Origin: Balaenoptera acutorostrata
Lineage: Eukaryota; Chordata; Mammalia; Artiodactyla; Balaenopteridae
Reading direction: 5' to 3'
NCBI RefSeq assembly: GCF_949987535.1
Contig: NC_080078.1
Span: forward strand, 31,082,942-31,146,941
DNA length: 64,000 nt
Shown: positions 54,606 to 64,000 of the stretch, one piece after another
Numbering within the stretch: the first letter of the stretch is position 1
Layout: each line of letters begins with the position of its first letter
Made by a program: the position numbers and the translations under genes
Notes under the pieces: model-generated
Databases searched by the model: none
Told to the model about the DNA's origin: nothing
What the model saw: the letters and a program-made list of their open reading frames with translations, nothing else

Positions 54606-55109
54606 TGCTCTACGGGACTCGCAACACCCTTCCTGTATCTGCCTTGTGCTATCAGGAGATCATGCCTTGTTTAGCTGGAGCTTTGCAATATCATACTTAA
54701 GACACTCCAGAGACCCACAAACCTCCCTTTATAAGGTTGCCACCCAGGAATAACCCATTTGAAAGGCAATTAGGCAATATAAATCATGAAAGTTGCGGTT
54801 AATCAAAGCAAAAGGCATAGAAGGAAGACATAGGATGGGCAGCTTCTCCAAGTATGGAAACTGCTCAGAGAAAGAGCAGACAAGCCCCACGAGCAGTGAC
54901 CCATCCACACCGTGCACTCTCCCCTGGCCTCAGAACCACAAAGTAGGTTTCATAACATTGTCTGATGGCTTTCCTCCATGTTCCTGGAGTTTGCCCTCGA
55001 CAGCCCTTCATGGATATTAACTCACTTAGTTTCAGCATGGGTCTGGACCTACTCTGAGCCGGGCACGCTTCAGGCTCCGTGGAGGAGAATCCATGTGGGA
55101 TTTTGACTT
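54606..55109. other. Unassigned non-coding stretch
   Basis: Nothing is recognised. Confidence 0.4.
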
Positions 55110-55235
55110 CACACCTTGGCTGTGAGAACTGGGCTCAGGTCTGAGTCTCCATTTCTCTGTGGTCTGGCACAAGTCCCTTTGTAGCTCTGGACCTTGGTTA
55201 CCCAACTGGAAAATGAGATCTCAAAAAATGTTTGT
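55110..55235 (+). mobile_element. Possible MIR SINE
   Basis: 'ctggcacaagtccctttgta' and 'ttacccaactggaaaatgag' fit a diverged MIR. Confidence 0.5.
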
Positions 55236-55450
55236 CGTGATCAAGTCATCATCATGATATATGATGATATGTGTGAAAATCCCCCCACAGGGTGAAAAGT
55301 ACTGCTCTGAAGGTCATTGTTCGAGTTGAACTTCAAGGTGTTTCCTATGGTACCAGTGAGTGTCAGACGACAGTCTCAGGGAAGGAGGGGAAAGGTTAGT
55401 TCTATTTATCTGAGTCTTCATTTCACATATGAGAACAGGTGGACACAGGC
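55236..55450. other. Short unassigned stretch
   Basis: Nothing is recognised. Confidence 0.4.
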
Positions 55451-55460
55451 TAAAATGACT

Positions 55461-56012
55461 CTTTTTTTTTCTTAACATCTTTATTGGAGTATAATTGCTT
55501 TACAATGGTGTGTTAGTTTCTGCTTTATAACACAGTGAATCAGTTATACATATACATATGTCCCCATATCTCTTCCCTCTTGCGTCTCCCTCCCTCCCAC
55601 CCTCCCTATCCCACCCCTCTAGGTGGTCACAAAGCACAGAGCTGATCTCCCTGTGCTATGCGGCTGCTTCCCACTAGCTAGCTATTTTACGTTTGGTAGT
55701 GTATATATGTCCATGCCACTCTCTCACTTTGTCACATCTTACCCTTCCCCCTCCCCATGTCCTCAAGTCCATTCTCTAGTAGGTCTGTGTCTTTATTCCC
55801 GTCTTGCCACTAGGTTCTTCATGACCTTTTTTTTTTTTTTCTTAGATTCCATATATATGTGTTAGCATACAGTATTTCTTCTTCTCTTTCTGACTTACTT
55901 CACTCTGTGTGACGGACTCTAGGTCCATCCACCTCACTACAAATAACTCAATTTCGTTTCTCTTTACAGCTGAGTAATATTCCACTGCATATATGTGCCA
56001 CATCTTCTTTTT
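55461..56012 (-). mobile_element. L1 3' end, antisense, with target duplication
   Basis: 'aacatctttattggagtata', 'ggtggtcacaaagcacagag', 'gctgcttcccactagctagc', 'actctaggtccatccacctc', ending in ORF2 at 'gcatatatgtgccacatctt'. A 10 bp target duplication TAAAATGACT lies at 55451-55460 and 56013-56022. Confidence 0.97.
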
Positions 56013-56194
56013 TAAAATGACTTTTGAGACAGAGCCCAGGTAGGCAGAGAGACAGAGAGACTGGAATCCCAAACCCCCACATCTTCTCTTCTTCTCACTT
56101 TAATCACCTTTCCATCCTCAGCCAAGCTGGGAATCCCTCTCTGCTTTCAGGACCCACAGGCTCTGTGTGGACTTTCATGATCGGAGGTCAATAA

Positions 56195-56415
56195 TAAAGG
56201 TCCTGGAGATCATTTATTGATCACTTATCATGTGCCAGATAGTGAACACACATACTAGTGGTTAAGCTCTATGGACACACCCTTATTGTACAGAAAGGGA
56301 AACATCGTAGAGAGGTTAAGTTCACTGTGCAAGGCCACACCACTGCTAATTGGTGGAGGAGCTGAGCAAGCCCATGTTGTTCTGACTCTAAAGGCATTTC
56401 ACAGCTCGCTGTCTG
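56195..56415 (-). mobile_element. MIR SINE, antisense
   Basis: 'cttatcatgtgccagatagt', 'acagaaagggaaacatcgta', 'gcaaggccacaccactgcta'. Confidence 0.83.
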
Positions 56416-57284
56416 CTAGGGTGGCACCGTTTTGTAATTGCCAAGGGCTGCAAAGATGGTGGGGAGAAAGGAGGTCAGCTGTCTGCACCAGGGCAGGGCC
56501 CTGCTGGGGCCCCTTTTCCCAGGGCTGATCAAAATGTCCAGCAAGACTGACCACCCTGGAACGTGCTGTTTTGCCAGAGGCCTTTGGTCTCTGCAGCTGG
56601 CTGGGAGAGGACTGTCACTGACTGTAGAGCAGAGCTTCCTAGAGGAAGAAAATAGAGAGGTCCCTCGGGAGCCTTCCCAGGGCACTGAGAAGCTCCCTCC
56701 ACTCCAAAGCCTTGAGTTTCCTCCTCTGTTGGGATTTCCTTAGCTTTTTAATTATATTTAACTGAATTTTTCAGTGAAAACACTTCTGGAGGAATTTCCT
56801 AATTAAACGAAGAAGCAGTATTCCCGCTTAGAGAAGAAACTAAAATCCCACACTGACCTTTTAGAGAGATCAAGGCCAGTTTTACTCCGTTACATCCATT
56901 CTAGCTGCATCCTCCTCCTCCTCCTTCTTTCCTTCTCCTTCTCCTTCTTCTTGCAAATTTGCACCTCTGGTTTAGAACAAAGGTAGTAAACGTATCTGAG
57001 GATTAGAGGATAGAATTTACAGGAGTTTTGGGCAAAGTCCTCACCTTTTGCATGTGTCCTGGTTGATCAGCGCACCTGTGGTAATTTCTAGGCTGTGATA
57101 GTTTCAATCTTCCAAACAAAGATTATGCATTCCCTTGTATTACAGCATTAGTCCGGCTTGTAATGGCCACTTCCGTTTCCATCAGTGGTTGCAGCCTCTG
57201 CCTCCACAGCCCTTGATGTGTCTAATAGATGTCCAACAATTATTGGTTAATAACGCTTTGTGTGTCTTTCATAACATTTAACAC
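56416..57284. other. Non-repeat stretch with pyrimidine tract
   Basis: No transposon is recognised. A pyrimidine tract (CTC/CTT units) is at 56911-56952. Sections near 56740-56830 (AATTATATTTAA, CCTAATTAAACG) and 57060-57180 (GATTATGCATTCC) look like possible regulatory DNA. Confidence 0.35.
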
Positions 57285-57432
57285 CTCCTGACCTTAGTTT
57301 TTGTGCCTTTCATGTTCTCTGTCACTAGAATTTAAGCCATAAGAAGACAGAGATTTGTTTCTTTAGTTCAGTGCCCTGTCCCCAGCCCCAGGAAGAGGCA
57401 CTCCACCAATATCTGTTGGATAAATAAAGCAC
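57285..57432 (+). mobile_element. L2 LINE 3' end
   Basis: 'gtcactagaatttaagccat', 'cagtgccctgtccccagccc', 'aatatctgttggataaataa'. Confidence 0.72.
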
Positions 57433-57649
57433 AGAAAAGCCACAGTTAACCCTCGAGAAGAAGCTGCCCATCTCAAATCTCAAATTCCAGAGTCAAGGTG
57501 AGAAACGAAATGGAAGGTGCTACTTGGGCCCTGCAGGGAAAACAAATTAGGGCCCTGTGTATCCAAGCGTGGCAAACAAAGCTGCCAAACAGGAGTGCTA
57601 TCATTAGTAAATAGTTCATCTACAACTTGTGAAAATCATCTCTCACAGC
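57433..57649. other. Short non-repeat stretch
   Basis: No repeat; a well-mixed sequence with 'tatcattagtaaatagttca'. Confidence 0.35.
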
Positions 57650-57870
57650 GCTTGGCAACCACTCTGGTTGCATTTCATATGCATTTTCTAATTTAGTCCT
57701 TCACAGCTGCTGGGTGTGGTAGGTTATTCTTTTTAAAGGATCTCTTTTTGTGGAAATACATGCCCATGAGAAAACCAAGGTATACAGAAGTGAGGGAAAT
57801 TGTCAAAATCACAGGGTTGGCAAGTGGTGAGGCCAGATTCGATCTTTCCTGCCCACCCTGCTCTACTACC
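57650..57870 (-). mobile_element. MIR SINE, antisense
   Basis: 'atgcattttctaatttagtc', 'catgagaaaaccaaggtata', 'aagtggtgaggccagattcg'. Confidence 0.75.
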
Positions 57871-58224
57871 TCCCTCAGCAGTAAGAAAATCAGCCATTGA
57901 TAGCTGTAATATCATTAACCAGAAAGGGGCTTAATATTCAAATGCAACTGAAGTGACCTAAGGTAAAGGACAAAAAAATAAATAAAATAAAAATAAAAAC
58001 AACTCACCTCCCTCTCCCTCTTTGTGTTCTAACAAGCATCTCTATGCTTCTCAAGAACTAATCCCTTTATTTCCATAATTGATTCTTTTTTTTCCTCTTT
58101 GCTTTTCCAGCTAAGTGCTGTAAAATATGTTTTACTACCTGTGCTTTTCTTCTTATCTACCATGTTAAAGCTGTCTTGACTGGGGCCTAAATTTCCCTTC
58201 TTTGTTCTCTGAAGTCTCTCTATT
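57871..58224. other. Unassigned AT-rich stretch
   Basis: An A-rich AAATAA run at 57976-58001 and otherwise nothing recognised. Confidence 0.4.
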
Positions 58225-58375
58225 GTAGGATTTTTTATAATGCAGAGCCCGAGCTCCAGGAGAACAGGGAGCTTGTCTAATCGGTCCTCCATTCTATCCA
58301 TCCCCGGAATCTACATCAGTTCCAGGCACAAAAAAAGACACCATAAATATGTCTGAATGGACAAATAAGGGCACT
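58225..58375 (+). mobile_element. Possible L2 LINE 3' end
   Basis: 'gagctccaggagaacaggga' and 'ttccaggcacaaaaaaagac' fit a diverged L2. Confidence 0.5.
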
Positions 58376-58975
58376 TCAGATGCAGGTAAAATAACACGGC
58401 CTAAAAGATGATGGGATGAAGGAGGAAAATCTGTCTTCATTGAAGTCAGGAGGTCCTGGAAAGGTGGAAACTAGCATCTATTTTGTGAGGGACCCCCGGC
58501 TATGTATTATAATACTAGAAGGGGCAAGATTGGGAAGAAACTGGAGACAGTATTGTAATGTGGAGTGAGTCTGGCGCGAAGCCAAGTATGGTGTGCTTTC
58601 CAGAAGCTAAAAGAATCTAAGGCCAATCTCCTTCTTTAGTATGGATATAGGGGAGAGTCCTGGTATTGGTGACCACATCCAGATTGATCCAACACAGAGA
58701 GAAATCTCAACTGGGTCTTTTAAACTCCAATTTATTTCAACAAATTCTCCCCAAGTCAAGTTCCATCTTTGCCTTGAGTAAAATAAATGTAGTGAACCCT
58801 TTGAAAGCGACTTATGAAGATTTAGATGTCTGAGATCTTGGCTAGTGAGAGTCAGCCTCAATCCTGAGTGGATGATGATTTGTCTGTTCTGCTGCTCTCT
58901 GATCAGAGTGAGTGGCACTAAATGATTTCCCATTCCTATTTGAAAAAGGATAGGTCACCAATTTTGTTAGTTTCC
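58376..58975. other. Unassigned non-coding stretch
   Basis: Nothing is recognised up to the L1 start. Confidence 0.4.
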
Positions 58976-59051
58976 AAGAGACCACCATCACCCTGACACC
59001 AAAACCAGACAAAGATGTCACAAAAAAGAAAACTACAGGCCAATATCTCTG

Positions 59052-59744
59052 ATGAACATAGATGCAAAAATCCTCAGCAAAATACTAGCAAACAGAATCC
59101 AGCAGCACATTAAAAGGATCATACACCATGATCAAGTGGAGTTTATCCCAGGAATGCAAGGATTCTTCAATATATGCAGATCAATCACTGTGATACACCA
59201 TATTAACAAATTGATGGATAAAAAACAAATGATAATCTCAATAGATGCAGAAAAAGCTTTTGACAAAATTCAACACCGATTTATGATAAAAACTCTCCAG
59301 AAAGTAGGCATAGAGGGAACCTACCTCAACATAATAAAGGCCATATATGACAAACCCACAGCCAACATCGTTCTCAATGGTGAAATACTGAAAGCATTTC
59401 CACTAAGATCAGGATCAAGACAAGGTTGCCTACTCTCACCACTATTATTCAACATAGTTTTGGAAGTTTTAGCCACAGCAATCAGAGAAGAAGAAGAAAT
59501 AAAAGGAATCCAAAGCAGAAAAGAAGAAGTAATATTGTCACTGTTTGCAGATGGCATGATACTATACATAGAGAATCCTAAAGATGCTACCAGAAAACTA
59601 CTAGAGTTAATCAATGAATTTGGTAGAGTAGCAGGGTACAAAATTAATGCACAGAAATCTCCTGCATTCCTATACACTAATGTTGAAAAATCTGAAAGAG
59701 AAATTAAGGGAACACCCCCATTAACCATTGCAACAAAAGAATAA
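59052..59744 (+). pseudogene. L1 ORF2 reverse transcriptase fragment, inactive
   Basis: This frame encodes the L1 reverse transcriptase core: [24 protein letters not shown] with the first catalytic Asp, [14 protein letters not shown], and the YADD-box position. At that box it reads FADG (codons 59544-59555), so the second Asp of the FADD motif is Gly through an A-to-G change. That alone should abolish polymerase activity in this copy. The frame ends at 59744 because one A appears missing in an A-run (about 59736-59739). Another A-run at 59022-59027 also looks one base short, cutting the upstream part. In full L1, ORF2 is about 1275 residues; only a part is here. Confidence 0.92.
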
Positions 59745-59854
59745 AATACCTAGGAATAAACCTACCTAAGGAGACAAAAGACCTGTGTGCAGAAAACTGT
59801 AATACACTGATGAAAGAAATTAAAGACAATACAAAACAGATGGAGAGATAGACC

Positions 59855-61255
59855 ATGTTCTTGGATTGGAAGAATCAACATTGTGAAAATGACTATACTA
59901 CCCAAAGCAATCTACCAATTCAATGCAATCCCTATCAAACTACCAATGGCATTTTTCACAGAACCAGAACAAAAGATTTCACAATTTGTATGGAAACACA
60001 AAGGACCCCAAATAGCCAAAACAATCTTGAGAAAGAAAATGGAGCTGGAGGAATCAGGTTCCTTGACTTCAGACTATACTACAAAGCTACAGTAATCAAG
60101 ATAGTATGGTAATGGCACAAAAACAGAAATACAGATCAGTGGAACAGGATAGAAAGCCCAGAGATAAACCCACACACATATGGTCACCTTCTCTTTGATA
60201 AAGGAGGCAAGAATATACAATGGAGAAAAGATATCCTCTTCAATAAGTGGTGCTGGGAAAACTGGACAGCTACATGTAAAAGAATGAAATTAGAACATTC
60301 CCTAACACCGTATACAAAAATAAACTCAAAATGGATTAACGACCTAAACGTAAGGCCAGACACTATAAAACTCTTAGAGGAAAACATAGGCAGAACACTC
60401 TATGACATACATCACAGCAAGATCCTTTTTGACCCACCTCCTAGAGAAATGGAAATAAAAACAAAAATAAACAAATGGGACCTAATGAAACTTAAAAGCT
60501 TTTGCACAGCAAAGGAAACCATAAACAAGATGAAAAGACAACCCTCAGAATGGGAGGAAATATTTGCAAACAAAGCAACTGACAAAGAATTAATCTTCAA
60601 AATATACAAGCAGCTCAATATCAAAAACCAAACAACCCAATCCAAAAATGGGCAGAAGACCTAAATAGACATTTCTCCAAAGAAGATATACAGATTGCCA
60701 ACAAACGCATGAAAGGATGCTCAACATCACTAATCATTAGAGAAATGCAAATCAAAACTACAATGAGGTATCGCCTCACAATGGTCAGAATGGCCATCAT
60801 CAAAAAATCTACAAACAGTAAATGCTGGAGAGGGTGTGGAGAAAAGGGAACCCTCTTGCCCTGTCGGTGGGAATGTAAATTGATACAGGCACTATGGAGA
60901 ACAGTATGAAGGTTCCTTAAAAAACTAAAAATAGATTTACCATATGACCCAGCAACCCCACTACTGGGCATATACCCTGAGAAAACCATAATTCAAAGAG
61001 TCATGTACCACAATGTTCATTGCAGCTCTATTTACAGTAGCCAGGACATGGAAGCAACCTAAGTGTCCATCGACAGATGAATGGATAAAGAAGATGTGGC
61101 ACATATATACAATGGAATATTACTCAGCCATAAAAAGAAATGAAATTGAGTTATTTGTAGTGAGGTGGATGGACCTAGAGTCTGTCATACAGACTGAAGT
61201 AAGTCAGAAAGAGAAAAACAAATACCATATGCTAACACATATATATGGAATCTAA
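59855..61255 (+). pseudogene. L1 ORF2 C-terminal part, broken frames
   Basis: The rest of ORF2 is spread over several frames (59883-60095, 60284-60664, 60709-60909, 61013-61255). One clear break is a nonsense codon: TGG to TGA at 60907-60909. The Cys-rich C-terminal motif ([18 protein letters not shown]) is retained. It cannot make a working protein. Confidence 0.9.
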
Positions 61256-61626
61256 AAAAAAAAAAAAAAGGTTCTGTTTAACCTAGGGGCAGGACAGGAA
61301 TAAAGATGCAGACATAGAGAATGGACTTGAGGACAGCGGAGGGGGAAGGGTAAGCTGGGACGAAGTGAGAGAATGGCATGGACATATATACACTACCAAA
61401 TGTAAAATAGATAGCTAGTGGGAAGCAGCCGCATAGCATGGGGAGATCAGCTCGGTGCTTTGTGACCACCTAGAGGGCTGGGTTAGGGAGGGTGGGAGGG
61501 AGATGCAAGAGGGAGGAGATATGGGGATATATGTATACATATAGCTGATTCACTTTGTTATACAGAAGAAACTAACACAACATTGTAAAGCAATTATACT
61601 CCAATAAAGATGTTAAAATAAATAAA

Positions 61627-61901
61627 TAAATGAAGTTATTAGGGTGGTCCCTAATCTGACTGGCAGCCTTATAAGAAGGGGAGATTAAGACACAGACACA
61701 CACAGAAGGAAGACCATGTGAGGACACAGTGAGAAGACGTCCATCTGCCAGCCAAGGAGAGGGGCCTCAGAAGAAACCAACCTTGCCGACAGCTTGATCT
61801 TGGACTTGTAGCCTCCCGAATTATAAGAAAATCAATTTCTGTTGTTTAAGCCACCCAGTTTGTGGTGCTTTATTATGGTAGCCCTAGCAGACTAATATAG
61901 C
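61627..61901 (+). mobile_element. MaLR LTR 3' part (MLT1/MST type)
   Basis: 'gggtggtccctaatctgact', 'agaccatgtgaggacacagt', 'agccaaggagaggggcctca', 'taagccacccagtttgtggt', end 'gcagactaatat'. The 5' part is missing; the L1 lies directly upstream, but the matching 5' LTR half is not seen on its other side. Confidence 0.85.
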
Positions 61902-62302
61902 AAGAGATAAGGAAAAACATTCCTGACCAATGGATCAGATGAGCTAAGGTCCAGGGTGAGAGAGAGCTTCACACTGCCAGAATCTGAGTGGCTGGAGGGT
62001 AGAGTCGGTGGGGGGGCCAGGGGTTGGGGGGGGATGGAGCACAGGAAGCTGGGAGACAAGCACGCCCTGCAGGCACGGGGAGGGTCTCAGCCTCTTTGAA
62101 AAGGGCTGTGAGGAACCATGGGAGGACTCTAGGCAGGGTAGTGATGGGATCAGACAGTTCTGGCCCCGGGGCGGACTGAGACCCTTAGGCTGTTTCTGTG
62201 AAGCAGGGAGGGAGGGGAAAGGCAGCAGGTGGGGCCTGCTGACTTCCGGGTGGACGCACCGATGTCGTCCTTCTGAATACTTCCTGGGATAGGGGGAGGA
62301 AG
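61902..62302. other. Unassigned stretch, weak L2 hint
   Basis: G-rich around 62008-62032. 'gtagtgatgggatcagacag' near 62138 hints at antisense L2. Confidence 0.35.
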
Positions 62303-62521
62303 GGCAGGGCTTCTCGACCTGGACACCATCGACATTTCGGGCCACACAATTCTCTGTGCACTGTAGAATGTTTTACAGCATCCCTGGCCTCTATCCACTA
62401 GATGCTGGGAGCACCCACCCCCGACCAGTTGTAACAACCAAAGACGTCTCCAGATATTGCCAAATATCCTCTGAGAAGTGCGAAATAGACCCCCCTCTCC
62501 CCCACCGGTTGAGAACCACTG
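62303..62521 (-). mobile_element. MER5A hAT DNA element, antisense
   Basis: 'cattgac'-type start, 'acagcatccctggcctctat', 'ccactagatgctgggagcac', 'ccagatattgccaaatatcc' and the terminal 'ggttgagaaccactg' match MER5A, nearly full length. Confidence 0.88.
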
Positions 62522-62544
62522 AGGCAGACTGGAGTGGTAATAAA

Positions 62545-62712
62545 AAAAGTCGGTGTTTCTCCAAATGTGGTTCTCAGACCAGCAGCAGCAGCAGCCGGGA
62601 ACTTGTTAGACATGCAAATTATTAGACCCCCAGAAACCTACTGAATCCAAAACTGTGGAAGGCCGGACCCATTAATCTGTGTGTGAACAAGCTCTCCAGG
62701 TGGTTAGATTTC
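62545..62712 (-). mobile_element. MER20-like hAT DNA element, antisense
   Basis: 'tctccaaatgtggttctcag', 'gggaacttgttagacatgca', 'cagaaacctactgaatccaa', 'caagctctccaggtggttag' match MER20, with a small CAG expansion (62580-62594). Confidence 0.83.
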
Positions 62713-63014
62713 TAAGTGTTACAGGGGGACCCAAACCAGATTTGGAGGGAAGGTCGTGGGTGCTGGTGAGAGGGTTGGAGAGCTCTCTTCACTTCAGGAA
62801 ACAAGGAACTTGCATCGTGGGCTCCCATCCTTGGCAGTGCCTCCCCCTCCCCAAATGTTCCCCTCTTTCCTTTACACTTTCGGCCCTGTGACAGCCCTGC
62901 AGGGTCAGAAACGATGAAGACACAGTCTTTACCCTCCAGAGTTAAAATCCCGTGGCATGATATTAATAAGCTTTTTTTTTTTCTATAAATTAATAAGGGT
63001 TTTTTTCCCATATA
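62713..63014. other. Unassigned non-coding stretch
   Basis: Nothing is recognised. Confidence 0.4.
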
Positions 63015-63240
63015 ATGAAGGAGCAAACATTTGTTGAGTGCTAATTTGTGCCAGAAATGGTGATGGCCAATCTCATTGTCTACTCAATCTTTACAACGGT
63101 ATGAATAGGTTATTATTAACAAACTCACTTAACAGATGATGAATCTTCGCTCAAGGTGCAAAGGAAGTAGCTAAAAGTCAAATCGCTGGCAGGTAGGTGA
63201 CTCTCAAATGCACGCTCATCTGACCCCAGAGATTTTAGAC
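63015..63240 (-). mobile_element. MIR SINE, antisense
   Basis: 'tgctaatttgtgccagaaat', 'aacggtatgaataggttatt', 'aacagatgatgaatcttcgc'. Confidence 0.75.
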
Positions 63241-63440
63241 TTTTCTCTACATCAAGTACAAAAATGATACTTATCCCCAACGATGAGAAATATCATAAAA
63301 ACGAGCAGAGTTTTAGAAGTCCTCAGAACTGAGTAAGAGTAGAGGGAAAAATACACAGGGCAGCAAAAAGGACTCAAGAGGATGTAACGGAATCTCCAGT
63401 CTAGAGTGCAGCCAGCATCAACTCTTTATCAAAGAGAGAG
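63241..63440. other. Short unassigned stretch
   Basis: Nothing is recognised. Confidence 0.4.
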
Positions 63441-63598
63441 ACAAGAGAGGCCACGATAGTGAGAGGCCCTCGCACCGCGATGAAGAGTGGCCCCCGCTTG
63501 CCGCAACTAGAGAAAGCCCTCGCACAGAAACGAAGACCCAACACAGCCATAAATTAAATAAATAAATAAATAATAAAAATAAAGGAATTCCTTTAAAA
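63441..63598 (+). mobile_element. CHR-type SINE, 3' half only
   Basis: Starts in the middle at 'agagaggccacgatagtgag', then 'ccgcaactagagaaagccct' and an AAAT-rich tail. The tRNA-derived head with its promoter boxes is missing. The tail holds a 14 bp palindrome AAAGGAATTCCTTT. GA-rich flanks on both sides may be the target duplication. Confidence 0.92.
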
Positions 63599-63600
63599 AA

Positions 63601-63619
63601 AAGAGAGAGAGAGAGAGAG
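63601..63619. repeat. (GA)n microsatellite
   Basis: About nine GA units directly behind the SINE tail. Confidence 0.92.
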
Positions 63620-64000
63620 CAGCTTGGGCAAACATTTGGAGAAGCCTTGAAGCAGAAATGGCAAATAGGCTGAAACAGGGGGCGTGACTAAGTGAACTTT
63701 CTGGTAGGAATAAGGCAGAGCCTTCAGGGAGGCTGAGAATGGATGCACAGGACTGGGAAAAAAAGAAGGTCCTTGATATGGCAGCAGAGTCCAGGACACT
63801 GAATTTAGGGGTTTTGCAGCCACTGCCTCAGTCATTCAGTAAGGACGCATATAACAAGACATGACACATGAAAATACAGCTCTGCAGCTGGACATAAATT
63901 GGGTCTAACAGGACTGGGTGATTCATGGTATCCGATGTAGCATCCTATTACAAGGCAGTGCGCATGATGAAGCTTCAGCCCCATAATTCAACATGACGGC
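63620..64000. other. Unassigned non-coding stretch
   Basis: Nothing is recognised up to the window end. Confidence 0.4.

Larger units (their letters stand above)
58976..61620 (+). mobile_element. L1 of 2.6 kb, 5'-truncated in ORF2
   Basis: Starts at 'accaccatcaccctgacacc' in the reverse transcriptase domain and runs through the ORF2 C-terminus and 3' UTR to 'attatactccaataaagatg' with an AAAT tail. No clear target duplication is seen. It is the longest L1 here and parallels 25616-27153 over its last 1.5 kb. Confidence 0.97.

Noticed and set aside
55623..55865. 80-codon frame repeated in similar form at 26770 and 61278
   Set aside because: All are antisense translations of the same L1 3' UTR and ORF2 end.
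1..64000. CRISPR arrays, operons, phage or plasmid modules
   Set aside because: The window is mammalian; no regularly spaced repeats or prokaryotic gene structure exist.

Overview
This 64 kb window looks like gene-free mammalian nuclear DNA, most likely from a cetacean or a close relative (Whippomorpha). The main clue is a family of about 300 bp tRNA-derived SINEs whose right ends carry the internal promoter B box and whose bodies match the CHR type known from whales and hippos. They are accompanied by the L1 subfamily typical of cetartiodactyl genomes. I saw no ruminant BovB/Bov-A elements and no pig PRE-1 SINEs. All calls come from reading the sequence and recalling repeat families; no search was run, so subfamily names are approximate.

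No protein-coding gene, tRNA, rRNA, snRNA, CRISPR array or bacterial-type operon could be supported. The longest open frames are retrotransposon relics, microsatellite translations or chance frames. The only non-repeat frame with some coding character is an 80-codon minus-strand ORF in a small CpG-rich patch (31896-32138), and it remains unproven.

Layout. 1-15 kb: old MIR, L2 and MaLR LTR relics, including a complete MLT1-type solo LTR with a perfect 5 bp target duplication, two SINEs, and a 245 bp purine tract. 15-20 kb: an L1 with a twin-priming inversion carrying two SINEs, an older L1, and an MLT1-type LTR inside a MIR. 20-31 kb: an ancient L1 composite (about 22.5-28.4 kb) that took in a 211 bp L1 stub, a 1.5 kb younger L1 and an MST-type LTR, then a SINE and another old L1. 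31-43 kb: MIR/L2/LTR relics, the CpG-rich ORF, short L1 3' ends, and an unusual pair of 94 bp direct repeats. 43-47.7 kb: a 2.2 kb antisense L1 with two nested SINEs, then an old L1 with a SINE next to it. 47.7-58.9 kb: mostly MIR and L2, an L2 split by an MLT1D-like LTR, a strong inverted repeat, an ATC/ACC microsatellite and one L1. 58.9-64 kb: a 2.6 kb L1 with a damaged reverse transcriptase, a MaLR LTR, two hAT-type elements, and a 5'-truncated SINE.

The useful content is the insertion chronology (nesting and target-site duplications), a few local rearrangements, and several non-repeat stretches with homeodomain-like motifs that could be distal regulatory elements. I found no clear evidence for a new biological system.
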